In this document: positions 1 through 6,893 of the stretch, in pieces | Layout: each line of letters opens with the position of its first letter | Position numbering within the stretch: the first letter of the stretch is position 1 | Source of the DNA: Candidatus Poseidoniales archaeon | GTDB lineage: Archaea; Thermoplasmatota; Poseidoniia; MGIII; CG-Epi1 | Direction of reading: 5' to 3' | Assembly: GCA_015658585.1 (NCBI GenBank) | Contig: DQOP01000124.1 | Coordinates: forward strand, 1-6,958 | Length of the DNA: 6,958 nucleotides | The notes under the pieces: model-generated | Databases searched by the model: none | Told to the model about the DNA's origin: nothing | The model's input: only the letters and a program-made list of their open reading frames with translations | Made by a program: the position numbers and the translations under genes

Positions 1-538
1 CACCTACATCTACAGACCCCTCACTTGATCCACCTTCGGCAATCACCAGAGAAACTTCAGCTTTCTCGTTCACATTTACAGTAAGCTGGATGATCTGTTC
101 TGTTGTTTCCGGATCACTCTCATCGTTGTCTCTGCACCTGAGGTCTACGTTATACTCTCCATACAATGCATTTTCCGTGGCTCGAATAGTTACAGTTATC
201 CCTTCTATGGTTCCATTCTTCCCAACCTCGACGGATGCTAAATTCGTGGCTTCCGATGATAATGCGGTTTGACCATCATGGCTCCACCAGGTCCTCAATC
301 CACTGCTCTGTAAGTCACCGTCATTGGTGATGTCTAGTTGGAAGTCCTTAGGATCGGTAAAGAGATTCTCTATCTCTACTTTGAGGTCCAGAGTACTATC
401 GGCATCTATATCTCCAGAGCCATCAGTGGGGTCATCGAACCTGAATTCAAATTCATGCTCATCTGCTGTAGCTTCACCTAGAAAAAAGCTGATACTAATC
501 AGCAAAGTCACTAAAGTTAGAGTTCTTACCCCAGTCAT
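1..538 (-). CDS. Secreted/cell-surface acidic protein with Ig-like (NEW3/CARDB-type) domain, N-terminal part, truncated by window edge
   Basis: Reading the minus strand from the ATG at 538-536 gives an open frame of 179 codons that reaches the left edge without a stop, so the C-terminus is missing. Residues 1-25 form a signal peptide: a short n-region with Arg5, a hydrophobic stretch from about residue 6 to 21 (TLTLVTLLISISFFLG), and a likely cleavage site after ATA before DEHEF. The mature part is strongly acidic and alternates short hydrophobic strands with polar turns (for example STLDLKVEIENLF and IIQLTVNVNEKAEVSLVI). This is the look of Ig-like beta-sandwich domains of the NEW3/CARDB kind common on archaeal surface proteins. 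It has one N-glycosylation sequon (NGT) and a single cysteine. An in-frame TTG seven codons upstream is less likely because a TATA-like box at 566-575 predicts a transcript start near 544. Export is well supported; the domain family is inferred and the function is unknown. Confidence 0.8.
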   Translation of the reverse strand, partial: MTGVRTLTLVTLLISISFFLGEATADEHEFEFRFDDPTDGSGDIDADSTLDLKVEIENLFTDPKDFQLDITNDGDLQSSGLRTWWSHDGQTALSSEATNLASVEVGKNGTIEGITVTIRATENALYGEYNVDLRCRDNDESDPETTEQIIQLTVNVNEKAEVSLVIAEGGSSEGSVDVG

Positions 539-560
539 ATCAGGTCGAGTTCTAACCAAC

Positions 561-580
561 GCACGATATAAATTTTGTGC
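561..580. promoter_or_regulatory. Shared TATA-like box of the divergent promoter between the surface-protein gene and the hydrolase gene
   Basis: The 89 bases between the two divergent starts hold one strong AT-rich element, GATATAAATTTT at 565-576. On the minus strand it reads AAAATTTATATC, and its centre lies about 32 bases before the ATG at 538, which predicts a nearly leaderless transcript. On the plus strand the same element would start RNA near 596, leaving a leader of about 32 bases before the GTG at 628. A weaker CCTATACG at 598-605 could instead give a leaderless hydrolase mRNA. The element is flanked by a short inverted repeat, GCAC (561-564) and GTGC (577-580), which may be a regulator site or chance. 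Spacing follows known archaeal promoters; no transcript start is proven. Confidence 0.45.
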
Positions 581-627
581 CGGTAAATTGAGTAAAGCCT
601 ATACGTGGCTATCTATCTTACAATAAC

Positions 628-1440
628 GTGGAGATAACCGACAACCATTTTCATTTGGATCCATCCGGTAGGAAGGAATTGGCCGTCAAGGATTTCATTA
701 AGGCTGGAGGAACTCGTTTGGTGTTGGTCCATAAACCATATGGTTCCTGGAAAAAAATAGATAGTTTTCAAAGCCAAGTTAAAACGACTCTAAAATTGGC
801 AGAGAAGGCCAGAGAAACAGGTGCCAAGGTTGCCGTGGTTGCAGCACCTCATCCGATAGAATTGCTCAAACTTCTTGAATTCAATTCCTCTTCTCAAGCC
901 TCGGAGATTTATTTCGAGGCCGTTGATTATTGTACATCTCTTGTTGATGAGAAAAAAACGGTTGGATTAGGTGAGTTAGGTCGTCCTCACTTCGAAGTCG
1001 AACCTACAGTTTGGGATTTGGCGAATGAGGTTCTGACTGAGTCTCTATCAAGGGCCAAGGAGGTCGATGCTGCGGTAGTTCTCCACACCGAATCCGCTAC
1101 TCCTGAAGTTATGGCCGACTTATCTCGGATTGCTTCCAATGCTAAATTCCCCAAGTCCCGTCTGGTCAAACACTATGGTGGGCCGAGTGCGCTTGAAGAC
1201 CCTCATGGACTCGTGGTTTCTCTTATATCCTCTTCAACCAATATTGAAATTGCGGCCAAATCCGAATTTATGCTGGAAACTGATTATCTGGATGATCCAC
1301 AGAGACCGGGCGCAGTAATGGGACCCAAGACCGTACCTCGCAAGACACACAAGGCTCTCGAGAATAATATCCTATCCGAGGATCAGGTTTACAACATACA
1401 TACCAAACTACCAGATTCAGTCTACCATGAATTTCTTTAG
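628..1440 (+). CDS. TatD-related metal-dependent hydrolase (archaeal COG1099 type)
   Basis: This complete 270-residue protein is a predicted TIM-barrel metal-dependent hydrolase of the amidohydrolase/TatD superfamily. The usual metal ligands are visible in order: HxH at His7 and His9 (TDNHFHLDP), Glu116 in VGLGELGRPH, His153 in VVLHTES, His182 in VKHYGGP, and Asp219 in LETDYLDDPQRPG. The sequence GRPH after the glutamate, the VKHY motif and the DDPxRPGAVMGPKTVP segment (about 222-237) are features I recall from the archaeal COG1099 group rather than from classical TatD. TatD proteins are Mg-dependent DNases; the substrate of this group is, to my knowledge, unknown. The length is normal and no ligand is missing. 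The start is GTG: an in-frame stop at 589-591 and no other start codon before 628 leave little choice, and the HxH motif begins six residues later as expected. No Shine-Dalgarno sequence precedes it. The stop codon overlaps that of the convergent helicase gene. Confidence 0.9.
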   Translation: MEITDNHFHLDPSGRKELAVKDFIKAGGTRLVLVHKPYGSWKKIDSFQSQVKTTLKLAEKARETGAKVAVVAAPHPIELLKLLEFNSSSQASEIYFEAVDYCTSLVDEKKTVGLGELGRPHFEVEPTVWDLANEVLTESLSRAKEVDAAVVLHTESATPEVMADLSRIASNAKFPKSRLVKHYGGPSALEDPHGLVVSLISSSTNIEIAAKSEFMLETDYLDDPQRPGAVMGPKTVPRKTHKALENNILSEDQVYNIHTKLPDSVYHEFL

Positions 1441-4400
1441 ATTTCCACTTTTTCATCGGACTTAAGTTCCCATTCAAGATTCATTCTCCATTGCCTGCAC
1501 CATGCCTCTATGACGTGCCTTTCCTGATTCCCACCCCTAAATTCAGTGATCGTGACGTCTTTTCCTCTCTTTGACATCTTGAAGGCACCGGTCGTTCGAG
1601 TCGAACTGAAAATCACGTTGCAGGCTCCCAATCCGAATTTTTGTTTGACATCCTGACTCAGATAATGCGATAGCCTGTCAGCTTGTGTAAGAACAAAACT
1701 GCCCTGGAAAAGGTGCCCTTTGACCCTTTCCAGATCCTCACTTATAATCCAGTACAAGGTCTCACTTCCTTCCTTCAAAAATCCTTTCACCAGAATTCCT
1801 TCTTCTTCCAGTTTTGAAAGTATTTTTCTCAGTTCAGCCATTGGAATCTCACCCTTGAGAAGCATTCCAAGATCCTCCGCAGAGATAATTCCAAACGATA
1901 ATATCAGTCTCTTGACAACCCTGAACCTGGCTTCGTCAGCCTCGTAAATTCGATTGACCGGTAAAGTACGATAATTTCCTCTTGTGGTTCGTACTAGGTT
2001 AAGGGACTGGTACAGTCGGGTCAGAGATCGCTTGAACGAGTCTGGATCCATACCACTTCTCCTGTAGAGTTCTTCACGTGGCAAACCTTTGGAATCTATT
2101 GTCAGAGCCAAAAGCCTTCTATCTTCTGGTTCCGAAACCATGTTTCTGGCATCACGGTAGATTATAGCATCTCTTACGGTACAGTAGGTGGAGTAACCAG
2201 GAATCATTACACCTTGCACTATTTCCATTTCGTTGCCGTAATCTCGAGGATGAAAGAAACGTCCTTGAATTCTCAAGGAAAGTTCATATTCTGAACGTAT
2301 ACCTCCCATCTCACGGAATGCTTCCACCGCGTTTCGGAATCTTCTTTCAGGATGTATTCTCTGTTTCCAAAGCAAGTAGCCGTATATCTCTCGTTTCTGG
2401 TAGGAAAGATTAATGACTGGACCCTTGACCAACCATTCCCTTATTCTCTGATATCCCTTGCTTTCGAATTTCTTTATTATGGCTGCGTCGAGTTCTTCTA
2501 TTCGAGTTCCAGCAAAGGCTTTGACTCTAATAATATTGCTGTGAAAGTTCTCTTGGTATGTCGCAAATTCATCCAAAGCGTCTAGGAACTTCTCGATTCC
2601 CAGTTCCTCATTCAGTACTACTTCTCTGACATCCAGTAACCCGGACATGGCCCAGGCTTCCATATATCCTGTGACCATCCCTCCGGATACGATTGGATGT
2701 GTCCAGGCTTCACCATATTGGGCGTACATTTCTCTTCGGATATGAGTGAGGAGCGGGTCTCTCCAGGAAATAACCCTCGTCACCTTTTTTTCCTCAGTCT
2801 TTTTTATACTTTCAACTTCCTCAGTTAGGCAATAGGTGAATAGGCGCGTAGCTCCTACGACAACTATTCTAGAAACTATATTCTCTTCTTGTAGTTGATT
2901 CAGAATACTTCTTGTAACATTGAGTGGCATCCCACATTCTCTTCTTAATTCGGCAAAGGTAAGAGGACCAATGGCCCGTAATTGGTCGATTACCAGTTTC
3001 TTTTCAGGTTCTTCAGGAGATTCGTATTCCGTCAATAATCGGTATCGATTGTGCGTTGTCCAGGGATTACGATTTCGGTTGTAACGATGAACCATCAGCT
3101 TTTCTTCTAAGGTCCTTAGTGCCCCGTGTACCAGTTCTGGTTTCAGTTCCAGTTCCTTGGTTATTTCGCTTTTGGTCACCGGTGGGCTTCTTTTGAGCAT
3201 ATCCACAATCAGGCTTTGGATTTTTCCCTCAGGTTCCTTTCTGAACAAGGCTTGGTACATCCCAACTTTATTGGCAGGCACGTACCTTAGTTTCCCTCCT
3301 GAAAACCTTCCTTGTAGTATTGCATCTGAATCTCTCCATTCCCACCATTCCTCGAGATCGGGGTTGTCTAATCTATGAAATACGGTTCTTGGAGAGGCAA
3401 CGTCAATGTGCTGATCAAAAAGCGTTTGCAAACTTGAAAATTTCCTGAATAGCTTATAGTCAATAAACTCTCTCAGAATCCTGTCAGGAATGACATCTAT
3501 GTCTCCATGCGATTGTGCCTCTAGATAAATCACATCTTCAGCCATCAAATATTGGGGAGTACTTTGACCTAGGACAAAATTCCCACCTTGAATAGTTCCC
3601 TGTTCTTCTAAATCGTAAAGTGATTGGCTGATGACTTCCTCTGGTAATCTGAGTTCAAGAGCGATCTCTTCTACAGCCCTTGGTCCGACGAAACCGATAT
3701 GTTTTGTAATAAGGTAATCCAGTGCTTTTTCATAGGATGCACTATTCCCAATTTCCCGCTTGATGAATCCATCCACCATTCTGCAAACGAGATAATTTCT
3801 TTCTAATTCATCACTAATCTTTTTCGATTTGATGTCTTTCAGCCCTTTCAATTTTTTGTAGACCTTTTCCGCTTCTTTCGATAATTTTTCGTCAGAACCA
3901 TAGATGGTCTTGTAGTAGCGAATCAATTCGGGAGTTGCATAGAGAGGTTCTTTTTCTCCAGTCCAGACAGATTCAACAATTTTCTCATCAATCATCTCAT
4001 GGCATAATTCCTGCATTTCGGTAGTGGCCATGTCAGACATTCGGTAGATTGATTTTCCTTTGTCATTCAATAGATGGATTCCACCGATCTGGCGAATAGC
4101 TTGAATCGCGCCTTCTTTCGTACCAACAATCGGTTTCTTTTCATTGAAGTAGCTGTCTATCAATTCTCTTTCAAATCTTGGTTTGTCACCGTCCCCTTGT
4201 TCTAACACTCTTCCTAGGACCTGAGCATGCAACTCTCTCAGGAGTGCCGACCGGTCTTCCATCAGGACTATGTCACTAAGACCTGAAAGTATCAAGGAAT
4301 GGGAAAAGGGAGAAGGCACAGGTGCATAACTCCGATGTTCAATAATCCTTTTTCCACTCTCAATCTCATCCAGTATGAGCTGAGCATTACTAATGTCAAA

Positions 4401-6773
4401 GGCATCATATAGAATCTCGCGATAGGCCTCCTCGAGCATTGGGAATGAATCAACTTGATTGATCGCTTCTAGTACCTGGGAGGTCCTTAGTTGTTGCCTG
4501 GGCATCGATATTTCACGCCCTTTGTAGTTGCGCAGCACCATGAACGAGCGGTTGGCACAGTGGCGGAAGCGCTGAGCAAATATTTCGGTGTTTTTGATTG
4601 CCTTTCTGAGCAGAGGTTCAAGGTTCTTGGGCATTAGCCTTTCCGCCAAACCCTCGATTGCCAATCTGCTAGGAAAGGTCAGCAGGAACGCATCATCGCT
4701 TAACGAGATTCTTATGCTGCTGCCTATTTCTTTTCCAAGTTGATAAGCAAAAGCCCTGGAAAGAGCATCATTGACCCTTCTTCCGAACGGGAAGTGAAAA
4801 ATTGCTCCGTTGCGTCCCCTATTGTCAATATATCCCTCGACCAACAATCTTTTGTCAGAGGGTACAAATCCACAAATCTTCTTTTGTTCATCAATGTGGG
4901 AGATTATTGTTTTAGCAGCCCCCTGGTCCAGTCTAAAATCCTCTTCCAACCACTTGATTATCTCTGGTTCAGGCTTTTCGAGCTTCTCTTCTACTTCCGC
5001 TCTGAATCTTCCTACGGCCTCAGACAGGTCAAAAGAGCGAGGTAACATTTCTCCAGACCATGATGGAACAGTAGGTTTCCTACCCAGACCATCTTTTACT
5101 ATCACGGTCGATCTCTTTGTCTCTATGAATTGATAGGTTCTCCCACCTAACACAAATATGTCATTCCTCGAAAGATTCTCAACGAACCTTTCCGATAAAT
5201 TCCCTAATTGTACGCCTCTCCCCTCAAGTACGACAGCATAATTGATTTCTTGAGGGATTGTACCAATATTCATATTGTAGATTTGTCGCGCCCCTCTTTT
5301 GATTCCAATCTCCTTTGATTTTTTATCATACCATATTTTAGGATAGACCCCGTGATTCTCTAGTGAATTCCCTCCTAGAAAATCAAGAACCTCAAGAAAC
5401 TCATGCTTGGATAGGTTGCGGTATGGATATGCAGACCTCACAAGCTCATACATTTCGTCACTATCCCATTTGCGATCTAGGGACATTCCAATGATGGATT
5501 GGGCCAGCACGTCGGTGGCCTTCTCAGGAATAGAGATTCTATCTATTTGCCCTTCGTATGCAGATCTGATCAAGACTGCACATTCGATTAGGTCATCGGA
5601 ATCAAATACAACCAATCTTCCCTTGGAAATTTCACTCAGGGCATGTCCGGCCCTCCCAATTCGTTGGAGCCCTTTAGCGATTGATTTAGGCGATCCTATC
5701 TGGACAACGAGATCAACGTACCCGATGTCAATTCCTAATTCCAGGCTTGTCGATGAAATCACGACATCCATTTCACCAGCCTTGAGTTTCTCTTCCACAT
5801 CCAGTCTCATTTCTTTGGACAAAGAACCATGGTGTGCTGCCAATTTCTCTATACCTCTCTCTTTCAATTGCATGGTAATTGATTCAGTTCCAGCTCTGGT
5901 GTTGGTGAAGATCAAGGTAGTCCGATGATCATTGACCAGATCAACCAGTAGGTCGTACATCTTTGAATTAATTACTTCTGTAGAGTGGAGGGTTAGATTG
6001 TCGACAGGACAAATAACCCTTAGATCCAGATGTTTTCTTTCTTTAACATCCACGATGTTCACAAGCCTTGGTTTTCCGTTTTTGTATCCGCCTAGAAAAC
6101 CAGCTATATCCTCGATCGGGGCCTGTGTCGCAGATAAGCCGATTCTTACAGGCTCTCCATCAATAATCTGTGCCAGCCTCTCTACCGAAAGGGAAAGGTG
6201 AGTTCCTCTCTTGTTATTGGCTAGATCATGTATCTCATCCAGTATGATGTATCTTGTTTTTCTGAAGTGGGTCCTGAATTTCTTTGATGATAAAAGGAGG
6301 CCCAGACTTTCAGGGGTGGTGATGAGAATGTGAGGCGGCTTCCTTAACATTCTTGCTCTCTCCTTGAGCGAGGTGTCACCAGATCTAACAGCTACCTTGA
6401 TCTCAGGCATATCCATTTTTCCCTTAGCTGCCAGTTCAATCATCTCATCCAAAGGTTGCTTGAGATTTCTATCAATATCATTCGCCAATGCTTTCAGAGG
6501 AGAGATATAGATGGCGTGCACACCTGTTTCTAGGTCACCATCCTTGTGTATTCTAAAAAAGTCATTTAATATGCTGAGAAAAGCGGTAAGGGTCTTTCCT
6601 GAGCCAGTGGGACTCGAGACTAGCACGTTTTTTTTTTTAGAGATCAATGGGATAGCCATTGCCTGCGGTGGCGTCAGGTTTTCAAATCTATGATTGAACC
6701 ATTTCCGAATAAGTGGTTCGAATCCACTCAGTACTTCTTCTTTGCTGCTTCTATCAGTAATGTAATTTACCAT
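1437..6773 (-). CDS. lhr: Giant Lhr-family superfamily 2 DNA helicase with extended, AlkZ/YcaQ-like C-terminal region
   Basis: Lhr proteins are ATP-dependent 3'-5' helicases of DNA repair that act on DNA and RNA:DNA duplexes. Residues (from the ATG): Q-motif LTPPQ 33-37, Walker A SSPTGSGKT 53-61, Ia near 91-99, Ib TTPESLG 152-158, DEIH 179-182, SAT 214-216, IV LIFTNTR 287-293, V 340-349, and QRIGRAGH 370-377; all are intact. The Lhr-specific winged helix (~410-500), the beta region with FVLGG (540-544) and GRKPTVPSWSGE (564-575), and domain 4 follow up to ~873. Residues ~880-1778 match the bacterial Lhr C-terminal domain in layout: successive winged helices near 1020-1075, 1198-1246, 1269-1316, 1563-1604 and 1628-1677, with YcaQ/AlkZ-like segments after two of them. 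At 1778 residues it is longer than archaeal Lhr (~850-950) and bacterial long Lhr (~1500). I prefer the ATG at 6773: a TTG 22 codons upstream (6839) lies before the predicted transcript start. Helicase certain; C-terminal glycosylase-like role inferred. Confidence 0.95.
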   Translation of the reverse strand: MVNYITDRSSKEEVLSGFEPLIRKWFNHRFENLTPPQAMAIPLISKKKNVLVSSPTGSGKTLTAFLSILNDFFRIHKDGDLETGVHAIYISPLKALANDIDRNLKQPLDEMIELAAKGKMDMPEIKVAVRSGDTSLKERARMLRKPPHILITTPESLGLLLSSKKFRTHFRKTRYIILDEIHDLANNKRGTHLSLSVERLAQIIDGEPVRIGLSATQAPIEDIAGFLGGYKNGKPRLVNIVDVKERKHLDLRVICPVDNLTLHSTEVINSKMYDLLVDLVNDHRTTLIFTNTRAGTESITMQLKERGIEKLAAHHGSLSKEMRLDVEEKLKAGEMDVVISSTSLELGIDIGYVDLVVQIGSPKSIAKGLQRIGRAGHALSEISKGRLVVFDSDDLIECAVLIRSAYEGQIDRISIPEKATDVLAQSIIGMSLDRKWDSDEMYELVRSAYPYRNLSKHEFLEVLDFLGGNSLENHGVYPKIWYDKKSKEIGIKRGARQIYNMNIGTIPQEINYAVVLEGRGVQLGNLSERFVENLSRNDIFVLGGRTYQFIETKRSTVIVKDGLGRKPTVPSWSGEMLPRSFDLSEAVGRFRAEVEEKLEKPEPEIIKWLEEDFRLDQGAAKTIISHIDEQKKICGFVPSDKRLLVEGYIDNRGRNGAIFHFPFGRRVNDALSRAFAYQLGKEIGSSIRISLSDDAFLLTFPSRLAIEGLAERLMPKNLEPLLRKAIKNTEIFAQRFRHCANRSFMVLRNYKGREISMPRQQLRTSQVLEAINQVDSFPMLEEAYREILYDAFDISNAQLILDEIESGKRIIEHRSYAPVPSPFSHSLILSGLSDIVLMEDRSALLRELHAQVLGRVLEQGDGDKPRFERELIDSYFNEKKPIVGTKEGAIQAIRQIGGIHLLNDKGKSIYRMSDMATTEMQELCHEMIDEKIVESVWTGEKEPLYATPELIRYYKTIYGSDEKLSKEAEKVYKKLKGLKDIKSKKISDELERNYLVCRMVDGFIKREIGNSASYEKALDYLITKHIGFVGPRAVEEIALELRLPEEVISQSLYDLEEQGTIQGGNFVLGQSTPQYLMAEDVIYLEAQSHGDIDVIPDRILREFIDYKLFRKFSSLQTLFDQHIDVASPRTVFHRLDNPDLEEWWEWRDSDAILQGRFSGGKLRYVPANKVGMYQALFRKEPEGKIQSLIVDMLKRSPPVTKSEITKELELKPELVHGALRTLEEKLMVHRYNRNRNPWTTHNRYRLLTEYESPEEPEKKLVIDQLRAIGPLTFAELRRECGMPLNVTRSILNQLQEENIVSRIVVVGATRLFTYCLTEEVESIKKTEEKKVTRVISWRDPLLTHIRREMYAQYGEAWTHPIVSGGMVTGYMEAWAMSGLLDVREVVLNEELGIEKFLDALDEFATYQENFHSNIIRVKAFAGTRIEELDAAIIKKFESKGYQRIREWLVKGPVINLSYQKREIYGYLLWKQRIHPERRFRNAVEAFREMGGIRSEYELSLRIQGRFFHPRDYGNEMEIVQGVMIPGYSTYCTVRDAIIYRDARNMVSEPEDRRLLALTIDSKGLPREELYRRSGMDPDSFKRSLTRLYQSLNLVRTTRGNYRTLPVNRIYEADEARFRVVKRLILSFGIISAEDLGMLLKGEIPMAELRKILSKLEEEGILVKGFLKEGSETLYWIISEDLERVKGHLFQGSFVLTQADRLSHYLSQDVKQKFGLGACNVIFSSTRTTGAFKMSKRGKDVTITEFRGGNQERHVIEAWCRQWRMNLEWELKSDEKVEI
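1449..1453 (+). terminator. Possible oligo-T terminator of the hydrolase transcript
   Basis: A run of five T lies nine bases after the hydrolase stop codon, on the plus strand, inside the last codons of the convergent helicase gene. Archaeal RNA polymerase can stop at such oligo-T tracts without a hairpin. The run is short, no stem precedes it, and there is no non-coding space between the two genes, so this is weak evidence. Confidence 0.2.
6628..6638. repeat. Homopolymer of 11 T (11 A in the helicase mRNA) just before the Walker A motif
   Basis: The coding strand of the helicase has eleven consecutive A here, encoding Lys-Lys-Lys and the first two bases of Asn, four codons before the Walker A motif. 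Loss of one A would bring the stop TAG into frame two codons later; gain of one A would reach TGA after about 21 codons. Either change would leave only a stub lacking all ATPase motifs. Such tracts are prone to replication or transcription slippage and also to sequencing error; here the intact frame is long and clearly correct. Confidence 0.9.
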
Positions 6774-6844
6774 GTTTTTCGAAACGTTATCTGCCGCAGA
6801 ATAGCGAAGGGTGTAATAGATTATGGGCCTACGCCTCAAATCCA

Positions 6845-6859
6845 GTAAAATATGATAAA
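6845..6859. promoter_or_regulatory. AT-rich TATA-like box shared by the helicase and tRNA-Thr genes
   Basis: The 15-base stretch reads TTTATCATATTTTAC on the minus strand and GTAAAATATGATAAA on the plus strand, so it resembles a TATA box both ways. Counting about 26 bases from its centre predicts a helicase transcript starting near 6826, with a leader of about 53 bases before the ATG at 6773, and a tRNA precursor starting near 6878, with a 5' leader of about 15 bases. The predicted helicase start lies downstream of the alternative TTG at 6839, which argues against that start codon. A second possible helicase box, CCATAATCTATT at about 6811-6822, would give a shorter leader. Confidence 0.4.
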
Positions 6860-6893
6860 CTCTTTTTTAGGCCCCTTCGGTCGCAAAAAAGAG
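6860..6893. repeat. Inverted repeat between the shared promoter box and the tRNA 5' end
   Basis: CTCTTTTTT at 6860-6868 and AAAAAAGAG at 6885-6893 are exact reverse complements of nine bases, separated by 16 bases. Inside the loop, GGCC (6870-6873) and GGTC (6879-6882) can add four more pairs with one G-U. The right arm ends on the first base of the tRNA. It could be an operator next to the promoter box, a precursor fold, or a chance product of the T and A runs. It is not a normal terminator, since no transcript from the left on the plus strand is evident. Confidence 0.55.

Noticed and set aside
324..626. Plus-strand frame of 100 codons opposite the surface-protein gene and its promoter
   Set aside because: It is antisense to a frame with a clear signal peptide, is rich in Ser and Val in no domain-like pattern, and crosses the divergent promoter. 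It is best explained as a shadow.
4810..5133. Plus-strand frames around 4740-5133 of about 100 codons
   Set aside because: Two overlapping frames in different phases, both antisense to the well-conserved Lhr beta region; no start context or motif supports either.
5407..5928. Plus-strand frame of 173 codons opposite the helicase core
   Set aside because: It lies entirely opposite conserved helicase motifs IV-VI, has a Ser/Leu/Ile-rich composition typical of antisense frames, and shows no recognisable motif.
6774..6839. Extension of the helicase to the TTG at 6839 (22 more residues)
   Set aside because: The added residues do not look like Lhr, the predicted transcript start lies downstream of this TTG, and the ATG at 6773 places the Q-motif at the usual distance from the N-terminus. 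It cannot be fully excluded.
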